A DNA stretch of 64,000 bases from Conoideocrella luteorostrata (GCA_032433595.1 JASWJB010000065.1:99975-163974), one strand, 5' to 3'. Shown: positions 36,595 to 48,315, numbered from the stretch's first letter. The notes: generated from the sequence alone by a model not told the origin. Numbers and translations are program-made.

Positions 36595-38451
36595 ATGTCT
36601 TCACGCGACGACGCCTCTTCGGCCCCGGCGTATGAGTCGCAAGGTGCCACTGGGTTGCCCTCGACCTATGCTAGCTTCTCCCCAGTGACCCTGTCGGCCA
36701 ACACAACGAGGTCTGCCCGTCGTTCCAACATTCTCGTCCACCAGAAGAGCCCATTATTGCTAGCAACACCGCCGCAAGTCACCCGCGCTCTCGCCTATAG
36801 CCATCCTTTTTTACTGCCCTTGAACAAGTTCCTCGGCTTGTTGACATGGAGTACCGGTGATCCCTGGCAAAGCTTCCTGCTGCTGTCCGCTTTCTGGCTT
36901 ACCGTACTATATGGAGATGTTGTGGTGCGAAGGGCCGGCCCCGTGGTTATCGGGATGGCCATCATCGCTGGAATGTATGGGCGAAGATATAGCCCATTAA
37001 GCAGCAGTGGCTGGGCTGACCCGTCTCGACCAACTAAGGATGCGTCGAACGTGAGTACTGCTTCTGCTGGAACCTCCCAAGGCGATAACACCAACGCCAA
37101 AAAGACCACCAAACATCAAAGGGCGGTGTCCGAAATAACGAGCACCAAGCATCAGAAGACGCTTGATGAGATAGTTGAGACTCTCAAGGAGTTCACGGGA
37201 CGGTGCAACGTTTTGATGGAACCGCTTCTCGAAATGACCGATTTTCTCAGCACGCAAAGAACGCCAACTAGCGCAACTACCAAGCCCGCGTTAACAGCAA
37301 TGTTTGTGCGACTTCTCATTGTTACTCCGTTTTGGCTGGCTCTTACCATGCCGCCTTTCCACGTCATTACCACTCGCCGCGTAGTTTTGGTCTTTGGCAC
37401 CATCGTGTTGACTTGGCATGCCCGTCCTATGAGGGTGACTAGAACTCTGTTATGGCGGAGCTCCCTCGTTCGACGATCTGCTGCAGCAATCACCGGCCTT
37501 CGGTTTGACAGGCCCATCAAAACTGGGTACAAGCTTGCGGCAGAAGCGGCCAAGGGACAGGCCAAAGCTAGCGGCGGCGCCATTCACAAGAAGGGGCAAA
37601 ATAAGGGCTCAGGTGTCAAATTTACATTTATCATTTACGAAAACCAGCGCCGTTGGGTTGGTCTCGGCTGGACAGCCAGCCTGTTTGCCTATGAAAGGCC
37701 AGCATGGACTGACGAGCACAACAATCCAGTCCCGTCAAAGGATGACTTTGAACTCCCGGATGTCGAAGACGGAAGCAAGATGCGTTGGCAGTGGGCAGAA
37801 GGAAGCCGGTGGAGAGTTGATGGAGTGTCAGACGACAAGGAGCCGGTTGACTACGATGGTGAGGATGGCAAAAATGGATGGATTTATTACGACAACAAGG
37901 TGAGCCGAGCGTACCTGCATAACTTTTGTAGTTCATAATTACTAACAGTGTAACAGTGGCAATATGGAAGACGAGGTCAAGACGGCTGGGCAAAGTGGAC
38001 CAGACGAAGAAAATGGTATCGAGACGCCGAACTCGTCGAATTCGATGAATCGGACCTGCCGCAGCTGGAAGTAAACGGATCACCAAAGCCGCCAAACACT
38101 AGTCACAAGAAGACCTATTCCACAACTAGCGAGAAGATGGCTCCTGTGCGTGCCGAGTCCAATGCGACATCCAGTGATCAACCTGCTACCGACGATGACG
38201 GCGCTTCAATTCTTTCTACATCCTCCAAATCATCGTTCTGGCCACCATCGTTAAGGAGGCGTGCAGCCGATAAAGCCGATAAAGCTCGTACGTCTGCAGA
38301 AAAGGACCGGCCAAAGTCCAACATAAATGAAGCAGCGGCTGACGATGATGCCAGTGGATTAGACTTCGAGACCGAGTTGGAGTTGCAAAAACAGGGGAAG
38401 GATGGGGGCCGGTGGGGTATTGGGGACGAAGCGCGGATGAATCTTGAGTGA
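36595..38451 (+). CDS. Pex24-type integral peroxisomal membrane peroxin with dysferlin domain
   Basis: Exons 36595-37899 and 37957-38451; 599 residues. Hydrophobic segments lie near residues 90-125 (FLLLSAFWLTVLYGDVVV, GPVVIGMAIIAGMY) and 235-285 (FVRLLIVTPFWLALTM, VVLVFGTIVLTWHARPMRVT). The second half begins KFTFIIYENQRRWVGLGWTA and ends WQYGRRGQDGWAKWTRRRKW. These two tryptophan/arginine-rich blocks are the N- and C-terminal dysferlin motifs (DysFN, DysFC) of Pex28-32/Pex23-24 proteins, which act in the ER or peroxisome membrane and control peroxisome number and contacts. The tail (after about residue 490) is disordered. Which paralogue it is cannot be decided. Confidence 0.87.
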
Positions 38452-38750
38452 TTACAAGATACATGTAGCGATATCCAAGAATTTTGTATGTTAAATATTA
38501 CCGAGATGTACATGAATGAACGTGAAACTGGACTGGATGGAAAGTGAGCTCTTGGTGAAACTGGAGCTGACGGCTAGTGAATCGTTGTCGTTCCCAACAA
38601 TAGCTGTTCGTACGGATGAATAGCTGTGTCTGACAGAATGCGTGGTGCCCCTCGATTTCTTCCAATCCATCCGGCTAGATCTTGCTGGAAGACATCATTC
38701 CCAAGCACTCCTCCCGTCTTCTGAGGTTTACTTCCATTAGCTTCAATACC

Positions 38751-39670
38751 ATGGACGACAGACATTACGAGGCATCTTCACTCCCCAGATCTCGCAGCCA
38801 CATCGACGTCTTGACACCATCCCCATCAGCCCAACGTGGTTACTCCTCCGTCGCCCGTCCATCCTCATCTACACCCATCTCGCAACCAAGAAGCTACCCA
38901 CCACTATCCAGCACCCCCAAGCTGTGGGAAACAGCGGCAACTTCCTCACAAAAGATTCGTTCACCCTCGCCCAACTTCCAGAGCCACTGCCGACTTCCAC
39001 TCCTTGGCCGAGGCAAATTTCCGATTGAACAACCTGAACTTGATTCCCTGATCTCAAGGGGGGGTAACGACGGAGACCCTTTGACGCCGTTCCCGCCATA
39101 TAAGAGTAATTCTGACAGGCAGAATAGTCTGGAGCAGGGCACACGAGGTTGTCATTTCAGACATGATGGCCTACGGATGAGCATGCATGGATTGGTGCTT
39201 GCCTTGCAAGCCATTTCGCTTTGGGGAATATTTTGCCTGTTTGTCGGCATTACGGTTTGGCAGGGTGATGATTCACGATTCTGGGACTAGTAAGTAATAT
39301 CCTGCTGCTTTTGTTTCGCGGGAGACGTGAAAAAAAAAAAGACTAACAATGCAGTTTATGGATGTATTTCCAGCCACCTACAGGGTTGACCTGTCTGTTC
39401 TGTCTGGTCATGCTCCTTATCCACGAGACAGCCCGTCTGTCAGACCTCGCATTCCTTTACACGCAGGTGGTGCTTTTGGTCGTGACGAGCATTTCGGAGC
39501 TGTGTCTGGCATGGTGGGCCTTTGAGCAAACCAATCGGATGGTCATAGGGAGTGCTGTTGGAGCTGGGACTGTGATGCTGGGCGTGGTGGTGGCTGGGTT
39601 CGTGAGAGCCAAGGTAATTTGGTGGGTGAATGGGCATCAAGGTGGTCGGATCGGGATACACGAGAACTAG
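38751..39670 (+). CDS. Unassigned protein with four membrane spans
   Basis: Exons 38751-39289 and 39355-39670; 284 residues. I do not recognise a family. The first 140 residues are Ser/Pro-rich and cytosolic-looking (SLPRSRSHIDVLTPSPSAQR). Four spans follow: LVLALQAISLWGIFCLFVGI, TGLTCLFCLVMLLIH, FLYTQVVLLVVTSISELCLA and VIGSAVGAGTVMLGVVVAGF. The splice site splits a Tyr codon (GAC TA|T) and removes an apparent stop. An in-frame ATG exists at 38682, but 38751 (MDDRHYE) has the better context. Probably a conserved fungal membrane protein. Confidence 0.6.
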
Positions 39671-40253
39671 GTCATCGGACTTTGGGGGAATTGCATGTCG
39701 GAAGCTGCATGTGGTGTCGTAGATGATGCAATTGGAATAGGAACATGTGTGCTTTTGTCACGATTTTTGCGTTCAGGAGCTGCTAGATTGAAGGGGTCAT
39801 AGTTCTACTGGTCTTCATATACTTGGAAATGTGGCAATTAATTACCTGTTGTCGCGATGGTTTTGCTCTCTTTTATTTCTTTTGTGCCTAAGCCGATCGA
39901 ATAGACAGGAAATTTATTTATTATACATCTTGCACCTCGATGCGAGAACAGGCGATCAGACACCACTATCTACAGCGCGCGCGCCCACCAGCCGGTTGTC
40001 ACACTTGTTGACTGGCAGGTCTACCAAAGTGCTCGAAGTTCGTTCCAGAGCATACCATTATGATTAGCCGTGCCTCATAACTGCAAGGAGAGCACAGGGG
40101 CGGAAATAAATATTCTACTAAACCCTCATTTTGTGGATAAATATACCAACTGAAACTGAGATTCGTTCAAATGACACTCTCACGAGGATTCGTTTCCATA
40201 ACGGGAAAGATTCATAGTACTAATTAACAGCCACTTATTACATTCAACACTAA
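39671..40253. other. Intergenic
   Basis: 3' flank of the four-span protein and 5' flank of the tRNA gene; nothing else seen. Confidence 0.5.
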
Positions 40254-40370
40254 GGCAGAATGGCCGAGTGGTCTATGGCGACGGTCTCAAGCGCATTAAT
40301 ATGTACTTCGCATCCGAAATGGAGCGTTCCGTTCACGAAAGTGGCCGGGGTTCGAATCCCCGTTCTGTCA
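40254..40370 (+). tRNA. tRNA-Leu(CAA) with intron
   Basis: The 7-bp acceptor stem GGCAGAA/TTCTGTC closes with one G-T pair and is followed by A73, the leucine discriminator. The D arm has GCCGAGTGGTCTATGGC, the T arm GGGGTTCGAATCCCC. A long variable arm (CAC GAAA GTG) makes it class II (Leu or Ser); A73 and TCAAG in the anticodon loop give Leu with anticodon CAA at 40288-40290. An intron of about 35 nt lies right after the base 3' to the anticodon (about 40292-40326), the usual place. Internal promoter boxes are the D and T arms. The first T-run after the gene (40378-40382) is the polymerase III stop. Confidence 0.9.
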
Positions 40371-41154
40371 GTTGAAATTTTTGCCTTTTTTTTTTGCGCC
40401 GTTGAACTATAGTGATTATAGGCAGGCTCCGTTTTCTCCAGTATTTGCCTGCCAGCGCTGCAACCAGCCACCATGAACTTTGATCTCTGCCTAATGTCAT
40501 GTCTTACAAGTAACGCCATCCATCATAATCCAGCATGTGACAGGCTTCGATATGCGTACGGGCTGCCACTTCCACCAGCTCATTCTACCTGGTGGAATAC
40601 CATGTGTAGCATTAATGGGAGACTCGAAGTCATACAGCATGGGCTGATTCGTCGCAACATTTTGTTGGTCAGACAAGGGACTTAAAAAAAACCCATGCTG
40701 AGGGTCCACCGGCACTCCGCATGTAGTGAAGGACTAACTAGTTAGTTGTGTGAGGGGCGAGCGAAGAAAAAAGTAGGCAACATTCCAGCTATCGGGCAGA
40801 GCCGAGGACGAGATTCATTGTAACAAGAGAGGGTGAGCTGTACACCGTAATAAAGAAAACGATTCAGAAGCAGATGGGGCGGATGGAGTCTAGCTTCTAG
40901 CGCCCTTGAGGCTTTGAGTAAAGGTCTGGCAACCTGGCGAGCTGGAGGACCAGTAGACTCGAGTAAGAAAATTCTTAACGCGGACTACATCACCAACCAA
41001 TTCCTTCCCACCTTCTTCCCTTCCTTTTCCTTTTCTCTCTCCCTCCTGGGCATCTTGCCTCGTTTGTTTCAAGCCTATCCGCGACATTCTTGTGATACCC
41101 TACCGCTATATTTTCTTTTTATTTCCCCACTAAGCCATCCATTCTGAAGCCACA
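40371..41154. other. Intergenic
   Basis: Between tRNA and phosphoribosyltransferase gene; the right part is a pyrimidine-rich leader (41000-41145). No further gene seen. Confidence 0.5.
40378..40382 (+). terminator. RNA polymerase III T-run terminator
   Basis: Five T directly after the tRNA, with a longer T-run just behind it. Confidence 0.7.
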
Positions 41155-41965
41155 ATGGTCGAGAAGATCTACGTCACATACAATGAAGTGAGTATGGGAT
41201 GTATTCGTCCCTTGTCGCACTGCCCGTCGCTGCGCAGTACGATGTTCTCTGCATAGAGGAGGCGCAAGCAATTTGGTTTCCACATTTCGCTGATCATGGC
41301 TTTTTCCCTCTTGGCAGGTGCACCAGCTGTGCCGAAAGTCGGCCAATCGTATCCTCTCTGAGTTCCAGCCTCAGCTCATGATCGCTATTGGTGGCGGCGG
41401 TTTCATCCCTGCTCGCATCTTGCGATCTTTCCTGAAGACGCCAGGTTCTCCCAATATTCCCATTCAAGCCATCGGTCTTTCCTTGTACGAGCAACTCGGC
41501 GAGGAGACCCAGGTCGAGAAGAAGAGCAGAGAGGTGAAGCGAACCCAGTGGCTGGACCTTACTTCCTTGGGCCAGATGACGAACCTCGTTGGCAAACGTA
41601 TTCTCATTGTTGACGAGGTTGACGACACCCGAACGACACTGGAATATGCAGTCAACGAGCTCGAGAAGGATGTTGAGATTGCTCGTCAAGGAATGGGTGG
41701 CGACCAACCCAAGACCGAATTCTACATCTTTGTTCTCCACGTATGTGCATGAAGATCTTGCAGAAACCTTAATTTAAGCACAAACTCACTGACATTCTGC
41801 CCATAGAACAAGGACAAGAAGAAGGAGGGATCATTGCCTGAGGATATGGTTGCTCATCGTTATGAGGCTGCTGTTACTACGGGCGATGCTTGGATCAACT
41901 ATCCCTGGGAGGCTATCGACATTCTCGAGCACGATGAGTTTGCCAAAGAAGGTGCAAAGGCTTAG
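41155..41965 (+). CDS. Purine (xanthine/hypoxanthine-guanine) phosphoribosyltransferase, Hpt1/Xpt1 family
   Basis: Exons 41155-41187, 41318-41740, 41807-41965; 204 residues. The protein reads VTYNEVHQLCRKSANRI, LMIAIGGGGFIPARILRSFL, AIGLSLYEQL, RTQWLDLTSLG and VDEVDDTRTT. The last is the PRPP-binding loop (hydrophobic-D-E/D-V-D-D-T-R-T-T) of type I phosphoribosyltransferases. The C-terminal NKDKKKEGSLPEDM and WINYPWEAIDI match yeast Hpt1 and Xpt1, which salvage hypoxanthine/guanine or xanthine to nucleotides. Base preference cannot be told from sequence. Cytosolic. Confidence 0.93.
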
Positions 41966-42462
41966 GAGATGGAATGATTATTTAACGACAATAGAATAGA
42001 AGCTGGATTTCTGAGTGCTGGTGATTGCGGACTTTGTGGTGTTGACGGCATAATACAGTCATCGTTATTAGACTTGATATCGTTAGCTCGTCAAAACCCT
42101 TGAATGAAACCGACCGACAGGTTCGAATTCAACGGCCTGCTGTCCGACCCCCAAGGCCACTGCTCGGAAACGCGTTAAGTGGTGGGTATGTGGACTGCAC
42201 TTTCAACGCTACGAATAAAGGCCGACTCCGGCAGTAATAGATTCCTAACTAGACCCGGGATCCTTTATACTCAAGGGCCGACACTCGATAAACGGGCTCA
42301 AAAGTAAAGAAATTGGTTTATATACGTGTATATGGATATGATGCTTGATGCTGGAACCCAACAAAATATGGTCTACATGCCGCGCGGACAACGCCTTGCA
42401 AGTGCAAAATACTGTGAGGTTTAAGAAAAATTCGTTAAGCGTCGGCGTCCACCCGCAGCATA
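41966..42462. other. Convergent intergenic region
   Basis: 3' flanks of the phosphoribosyltransferase and OXLD1-like genes; nothing else seen. Confidence 0.5.
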
Positions 42463-43248
42463 TTAGCCACCCACAGTCCCTTCCCGCGCGTGCTTCTCTT
42501 TCAGCCTCTTTTCCTGTTTCATGAACTCCCGTATGCCCACTGGGACACCTTGATATACATCGTCATCCCACATGTCCTTGGCGATCTTATTAGTACTACC
42601 GACTGGCGCTTTCCAATTCGTCTCAGATCCTCCCCCGTCAGTATCCATAGTCCCCGGACCAGCTTTCAGGCGCGACTGTGCCTCCTTCTTCTTCGCCGTC
42701 CACTCCTCCATGTCTTCTCGGTATTGGTCCCATACACAATTCACACACCCGCTCATGCAACAGTTATCAGGCTCTTCCGGCTGAGGTGGCACTAAGACTC
42801 CTGCCATGTACGTTGATTTCGCTTGTTTCGTTGCAACTCGGTCGGCAACTTCGGCCGACCCGAGAAGCCGTGATCCGAATATTATGCGGGCTTTCTCCTG
42901 TGGCGTAGGCTCTGCTGCGGAGGGGAAAGCAGCAGTGGTAGCAGGCCCTGAGTCTGTGTTCTTAGAAGCTTTCTTTTCATCCTCTGCTGGCGTACTCTTC
43001 CGTTTCCTATGCGCCGGTTGTACGCTCGGGTCGGCCGTGCTGGGCGGTTCCTCGGGTTTATGCGTAAATGGATAGGGTATAGGATCGCGCAGAATACTGG
43101 TGTAGTAATCTCCGAGGGGCATTTTCTGCGGCCACTGATCATCTTCTTTGGAGAACGTCGGTGACGATGTAAAGGTTCGGGTCGAGACTGATAGGCGTGG
43201 GAGAAGGCGTAGCTGGGTGGTGGCTAACCTTGTAGGCGCGGACATCAT
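42463..43248 (-). CDS. Oxidoreductase-like (OXLD1-type) mitochondrial protein
   Basis: Single exon, 261 residues. The N-terminus (MMSAPTRLATTQLRLLPRLS, then TRTFTSS) is a mitochondrial presequence. Residues 157-177 (PEEPDNCCMSGCVNCVWDQY) are the oxidoreductase-like domain, defined by C163, C164, C168 and C171 followed by W-D-x-Y. The rest is polar, with a lysine-rich C-terminus. The domain occurs in small mitochondrial proteins such as human OXLD1 and yeast YPL107W; the biochemical role is not established. An ATG one codon later (MSAPT) is equally possible as start. Confidence 0.82.
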   Translation of the reverse strand: MMSAPTRLATTQLRLLPRLSVSTRTFTSSPTFSKEDDQWPQKMPLGDYYTSILRDPIPYPFTHKPEEPPSTADPSVQPAHRKRKSTPAEDEKKASKNTDSGPATTAAFPSAAEPTPQEKARIIFGSRLLGSAEVADRVATKQAKSTYMAGVLVPPQPEEPDNCCMSGCVNCVWDQYREDMEEWTAKKKEAQSRLKAGPGTMDTDGGGSETNWKAPVGSTNKIAKDMWDDDVYQGVPVGIREFMKQEKRLKEKHAREGTVGG

Positions 43249-43713
43249 GCCAGGCGGAAAAGAGGTAGACGGTAATTCGCGCCGTGAGGAGCTTATAAGT
43301 ATATCATGTCAAGAGTGAGGCAGCGGAGCTGTTATGCGTAGGAAATAGCACTTGAATTTTTTTCTTGGTTTGGCTTTGGATGGGCCACAGCAGCGAATTC
43401 GGCACAGGTGTCGGACAAGACGTCATATGGCTACAACTACGGAGTACTGAGGATTAGGACCGGTGCCTGCCGAGTAGTGCTGCTGCAATGCTTCAGTGGG
43501 ACTGGCTATGAATATTAGTGGACCAGGCCACTGACCGTCAGTGAACTGCTTACTGATGCACTTGAACTCGCCTCCAGTTCGGGAAGGACTACACACGCTG
43601 GCCGAACAATATGTCCACAATAGCGCATTGAAAATCTACTCGCTCAAGCACTCTTTGTGTGAACATACCTTGTTTCTCTATCAAGTCTCTTGTCTAGGTA
43701 TCTATATCTCAGC
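43249..43713. other. Intergenic
   Basis: Promoter side of the OXLD1-like gene; one TACGGAGTA word at 43438-43446. Confidence 0.5.
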
Positions 43714-45405
43714 TTACGCAGGCATACCCACAGCTGCCTTCTGGGCTGCCTCGCCCTCATACACGTCGACATGAGCTTTGGCAAATGCTCTAGTCGGTGT
43801 CTTCTTCGCAAACAACCAGTCAAGCTCCTCATAAGACCTCCCCTTTGTTTCGGGCAAGCGGAACCACGCCCAGGTAAAAGTAAGGAACGCCGTTGAACCC
43901 CAAAAGAAACCGGTGTACCCCTTCAGGTTCCACTGCTCCGGGTTCATAAAGTAAGGCTGCAGCACCTGGGAAATAACACTGATAACGTAGTATGAGTTGC
44001 GGGCAAGACAGATGGTCTTTTGCCTGAGGCGCGTGGACCCAACTTCTGCGGGCACCGCCCAGCCGAGCTGACCGGCCGAGAGTTGGAAAACAAATGTCCA
44101 GACGAGGGTGAGCGCGGCTTGTGTCAGGCCGAAACCGTCTTGTTTGGTCCAAACATTCAGGACGCCGATGGTGAACAGAATCATGGCCATGGTGAAAATA
44201 CCGCAGAGGTAGATCTTTCGGCGACCAAAGTATGGCATGAGAGCAATCCAATTCACGAGGGTGCCTACTAATGCCAATGCGTTGCCGCCAATGTTTAGCT
44301 TGTATGTGGTATCGGAGTCGAGACCGACTTGTTGGAAGAAATACGTTGAGTTGTAGGCAAAGCTAGATCCGGCCAGAACTTGTCCGGCAAACGCCATGCA
44401 GGCGATTTCGGTTCGGCGGCGCTCAACCCCCTTGAAGCAATCCTGGTATTTGGTGCCGGCGGTGATTTGTAATTCCAGCTCGTTCGTGTGAACGATAGTG
44501 GCCAAGGTAGCCTTGGGGTCGATGTCCACATTGCTTCTCTGCAACCGACGTAAGGACGCCTCTGCTTCCTGCAGCCTCCCCTTTCTTACCAAGTGCCATG
44601 GTGACTCGGGGGCAAAGCAAAGGGTGGGAATAAGAATCACCGGCCACACCCATTGGATGGCGAAGGGGATGCGGTACGCCCACTCGTCGGTGCGATGAAC
44701 AAGACCGGAGAGTACGCCAGCAGCAATGAGCTGTCCGATGATGAAACACATGTTGGTATACGACGTCAAGTAGACGCGGAGGCTGAGAGGAAGCACTTCA
44801 GATGCATAGGCCGGCGCTGACGTCGCAAATACACCCCAGGGAAACCCGCAGAGAAACTGGCCCACGGCCAATACAATAATGTTCGGCGCAAAGAAAGTCA
44901 TGAATATAAAGGCCGACAGGACCATGAGAGCGCCGATGATGGCTCTCTTTTGCCCGAATTTGTCGACAATAATGCCGTTGAGGAGTGTGCCAAAGAATGC
45001 GCCGACTCCGGCGCAGTTGCTGAGACCGGCTTGCCACGGAGCAGACAGCTGGTGTTGGCCATTTGCATCGATGAATTGTCCGTACTTCTTGGCGAATGTG
45101 GGATACGCATAAAAATTGCCAATGCTTGCTCTGGGTTAGCAGAATTCTTATCAAGCGAAACTAATCGTTGGAGTATATTACAGAATTGTGTCATAGCCTT
45201 CCATGATGATAGTAAGGGAAACCATCAATGTCCAAAATATGGCCATTGGGTATGCCTTGACTGCTTCCAAGGGAGCCAAGGCATGTTCGATCGTTGCGCC
45301 TTTCCTGGCTTTGGAGGTTGTGATATCAAGACCAGCAACCTCATCTGATGAGGTTACATGCTCGTCATGGGCCAGGTCGGCATCGCCTTTCTTTTCGTCA
45401 AGCAT
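43714..45405 (-). CDS. MFS sugar transporter, alpha-glucoside/oligosaccharide permease type
   Basis: Exons 45405-45182 and 45130-43714; 546 residues. After a hydrophilic N-terminus come about 12 spans. Family marks are SLTIIMEGYDTIL, NFYAYPTFAKKYG, DKFGQKRAIIGA between spans 2 and 3, PESPWHLVRKGR after span 6 and PETKGRSYEELDWLF at the end, that is the sugar-porter signatures of the MAL-type permease group (maltose, trehalose, raffinose and similar). The gene diverges from the alpha-galactosidase gene across a 1-kb promoter region. That points to uptake of an alpha-galactoside such as melibiose or raffinose; this is inference from context. Proton-coupled, plasma membrane. Confidence 0.9.
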
Positions 45406-46403
45406 CGTTACGCAAGCGTAATGAAGAATGTAGGGCTAAATATGTGAGAGGTGAGGGGATGGGGGAGACTAGGGGCATGATACTAAGTCATGTCCTCTAA
45501 GATTTGGGACATCGTGTGCTTTTGTAGTCCACACCGGGGCAACATCGTGTTACACAAATGCCGTCCCAGCATCGAATTCGCAGCTTGATTCTAAAGCCCT
45601 GCAAAGCCCAGACCTCACAAGGTGGCTGAAGTTGCCACACGAAGCCAGCCAAGCAACTTACAAGAAGGTTGTCGCCTAGCCAGGATCCCCGGCTCTACTG
45701 TGCTATGTTATGTATGGGTTGGGGGACCGCAATCTGGGGAAATGGTAGCCCGCCAAACTATTTTCTGGGGAAGCCGAAATAACAACGGGTCCTTGGCAAT
45801 GAGCACGAAATTCCGCCACAGTCAGTCGGACCGACGTTCTGGCCATGGCGACGCCTGCCAGAATTTTCATCTAGCTAGGAAGCGGTACGAAAGTAATTCA
45901 TTATCCGATGAAAGGCGTCAGATGACTTAGTAACTCACCCGAATATATGCCCGGTATTGACCGTGTGGAGGAGCGGACTCGGTCCCGCGTGTGGTGGAGC
46001 TGAAGGCGGGCTTGACCATGTTTCGTTGGATGGACTCGTATGGCCATAAGCCATTGGCGAATGAAGGACGAATTATCCCGCAGTCGCTAAAAAATATATG
46101 CCTCCGAACTACCCCAGGAAATGCCACGAACTAAGTGCGTGCGCCGCTAGCGGGTTACAAGCGATTGTATTCGTTGAATTGAAGCTCGATACGGGGTTCA
46201 CGATGCATGACAGTGGAGAGATTCAAGCTGTTGATGCTGTGAAATCACGAGAGCAGGAGTATTTCAGAATGCGTCCCGCAGGACTGTTTCCCGGAAGGAC
46301 CAAAATCGGCCAGCTCTGCTTTTGCCTTTCATCTCGGTCTTTCTAGTCTTAGAAATCAAAATCCATAATACAGTTCTCGTTCTCTGGCTACCAACTCGGC
46401 GCC
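45406..46403. promoter_or_regulatory. Shared divergent promoter of sugar permease and alpha-galactosidase
   Basis: 998 bp between the two starts. It contains the 11-bp perfect palindrome GTCGGACCGAC (45825-45835), an inverted CGG-A-CCG of the kind bound by Zn2Cys6 dimers. Two CTGGGG boxes (45734-45739, 45765-45770) match the CreA/CRE1 repressor consensus SYGGRG. Binding is not shown, only the sites. Confidence 0.45.
45825..45835. promoter_or_regulatory. Candidate Zn2Cys6 operator GTCGGACCGAC
   Basis: Perfect palindrome with inverted CGG/CCG half-sites one base apart, in the divergent promoter of the putative alpha-galactoside cluster. A nearby Zn2Cys6 gene (48465-50331) is the obvious candidate binder. 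Confidence 0.35.
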
Positions 46404-48098
46404 ATGGCTATCCATAAAGGTCCCAACGCATTTTCTCAGCTTCTATGGCTCTTTGGCTCCGCAACTGCTGTGAACAATGGCCTGGCTAGGACCCCCCAAA
46501 TGGGATGGGTAAGATAAGGGCACAAAATACATATCTTACAAACACCAAGTTGACGTATGACAGAATAACTGGAACTCATTAGGATGTGACGTTTCAGAGG
46601 ATCTACTTCTAGATACATCAGCCAAGCTCGTGCAATTTGGTCTTCGGGACGTAGGATACAACTACGTCGTCCTGGATGACTGCTGGTCCAGTGGCCGCGA
46701 TGAAAGTGGATTCCTTGTGGCGGATGCCCGGAAGTTCCCACGTGGCATGAATTTTATATCAGACTATATTCATGACATGGGGATGCTATATGGGATGTAC
46801 TCAAGCGCTGGAGAGATGACCTGCGCCCGTTACGGTAACTGCCATGAGACGGATTCCGTATGAAGACGTTAACATGCTAACTGGACCCTCACCACAGCCG
46901 GCTCGCTGGATTTCGAAGAGAACGACGCTAAGTCCTTTGCTTCGTGGGGAGTTGACTATTTAAAGTATGACAATTGCTACAACATGGGACGGTTTGGTAC
47001 GCCGAGCGTCACGTATGCAAGATACGATGCCATGTCTCAAGCGTTGAACAGAACCGGCCGCCCGATACTGTATTCCCTGTGCAGCTGGGGCGAGGACTAC
47101 GTTCACGCTTGGGGAATGTCCCTTGCCAATTCGTGGCGCATGTCTGGCGATATTTACGATTCGTTCACTCGCCCTGATGCTCTTTGCTCGTATGTGTCAT
47201 CGCTAGCATCCCATTGACGATTGCCAGCCCCCCACCCCCTTCCCCCTTATTTGTTCTGAAGTTGACCCGTCTTTGCTTTAGGTGCGACGACCCACGAGAT
47301 CCCCATTGCATCCATCCCGGGTCTCGCTGCTCTGTACTCAACATTCTAAACAAAGTAGCACCGTACGCTGAAGCCGGCGCCCCTGGCGGCTGGAACGACC
47401 TTGATATGCTAGAAGTCGGCCACGGAGGCATGACCGACGACGAGTACAAAGCCCATTTCACCATGTGGGCAGTTGTCAAGTCACCGCTCCTTATCGGTGC
47501 CGATTTGCGGAAGCTTTCCCCCTCTGCACTTACGATTCTAAACAATCCCGCCATTATTGCCATCAACCAGGACCCTAATGGACGGTCCGCAATGAGGGTC
47601 AATGTCAACCAAAAGGTCAAAAAGGACAAGTACGGCATCGGAGAGACACAAGTCTGGTCAGGATCGTTAGCAAACGGTGACCAGATTGTTGTTTTTCTCA
47701 ATGCCGCCGACGAGGATGTAGAAATGAAATCCGGGCTAGATGAGATTTTCATCGGCGAAGGAACGGGGTGTTCGGCTGTGCACTGCCAAACGTCTTGGGC
47801 TGTGTATGACCTGTGGGAGAAGAGGATGGACACGAAGATTGCACAGAAGATCGTGGATGGTACACAGGAGCAGGCTGTCAAGGAGCTTCGGAAGCTGAAC
47901 TGGTATAATTCTACGGAGACGAGCTATCAGAGCGGCTTGAAGAAAGCAGACGAGCGACTGCTTGGTACTGAGATTGGCACTGTCGAGGCCAAGGGAACTT
48001 TGAAGGCGAAAGTCCCGAGACATGGAGTGGCTGCGTTCCGGTTGAGGAGCAGGGAGGGCGGCGTGAAGAGATACTCTACGACGCATGAAGAGCTTTAA
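46404..48098 (+). CDS. Alpha-galactosidase, glycoside hydrolase family 27
   Basis: Exons 46404-46508, 46564-46834, 46898-47189, 47282-48098; 494 residues. It starts the catalytic barrel at about residue 29 (LARTPQMGWNNWNSLGCDVS), then YNYVVLDDCWSSGRDE, GMYSSAGEMTC, and WGVDYLKYDNC with D150 as expected nucleophile. NSWRMSGDI with D210 is the acid/base Asp. GGWNDLDMLEVGHGGMTDDE and SPLLIGADLRKLS complete the GH27 core; a beta-sandwich follows. The N-terminus (FSQLLWLFGSATAV) could be a weak signal peptide, so secretion is likely but not certain. The enzyme removes terminal alpha-1,6-galactose (melibiose, raffinose, galactomannan). The last codons form the first unit of a 61-bp tandem repeat. 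Confidence 0.95.
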
Positions 48099-48315
48099 AC
48101 TGCGCTTTTGGGCTGCGGCTGTGCAGAGCAGGTGCCTTATGAGGCGTGAGGAGCGTTGAGCTGAACTTCTGGCATGCAGCTATGCAGAGCGAGTACTCTG
48201 CAACGCATGATGGGCTTTAAATAATAATGTTGGGATGCAGCTGTACAGATCAAGTACTCCACGGCGCATGAGGAGCTTTGAACCATACTATTAGGATGCA
48301 GATGCACAGCACAGG
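48072..48315. repeat. 61-bp x 4 tandem repeat overlapping the alpha-galactosidase 3' end
   Basis: Four head-to-tail units of exactly 61 bp: 48072-48132, 48133-48193, 48194-48254, 48255-48315. Each contains a variant of tactc-nn-ngcatga-ngagcttt near its start and of atgcagctgtncagagcaag near its end. Unit 1 includes the last codons and TAA of the alpha-galactosidase gene; units 2-4 are diverged copies lying between two convergent genes. Confidence 0.9.
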
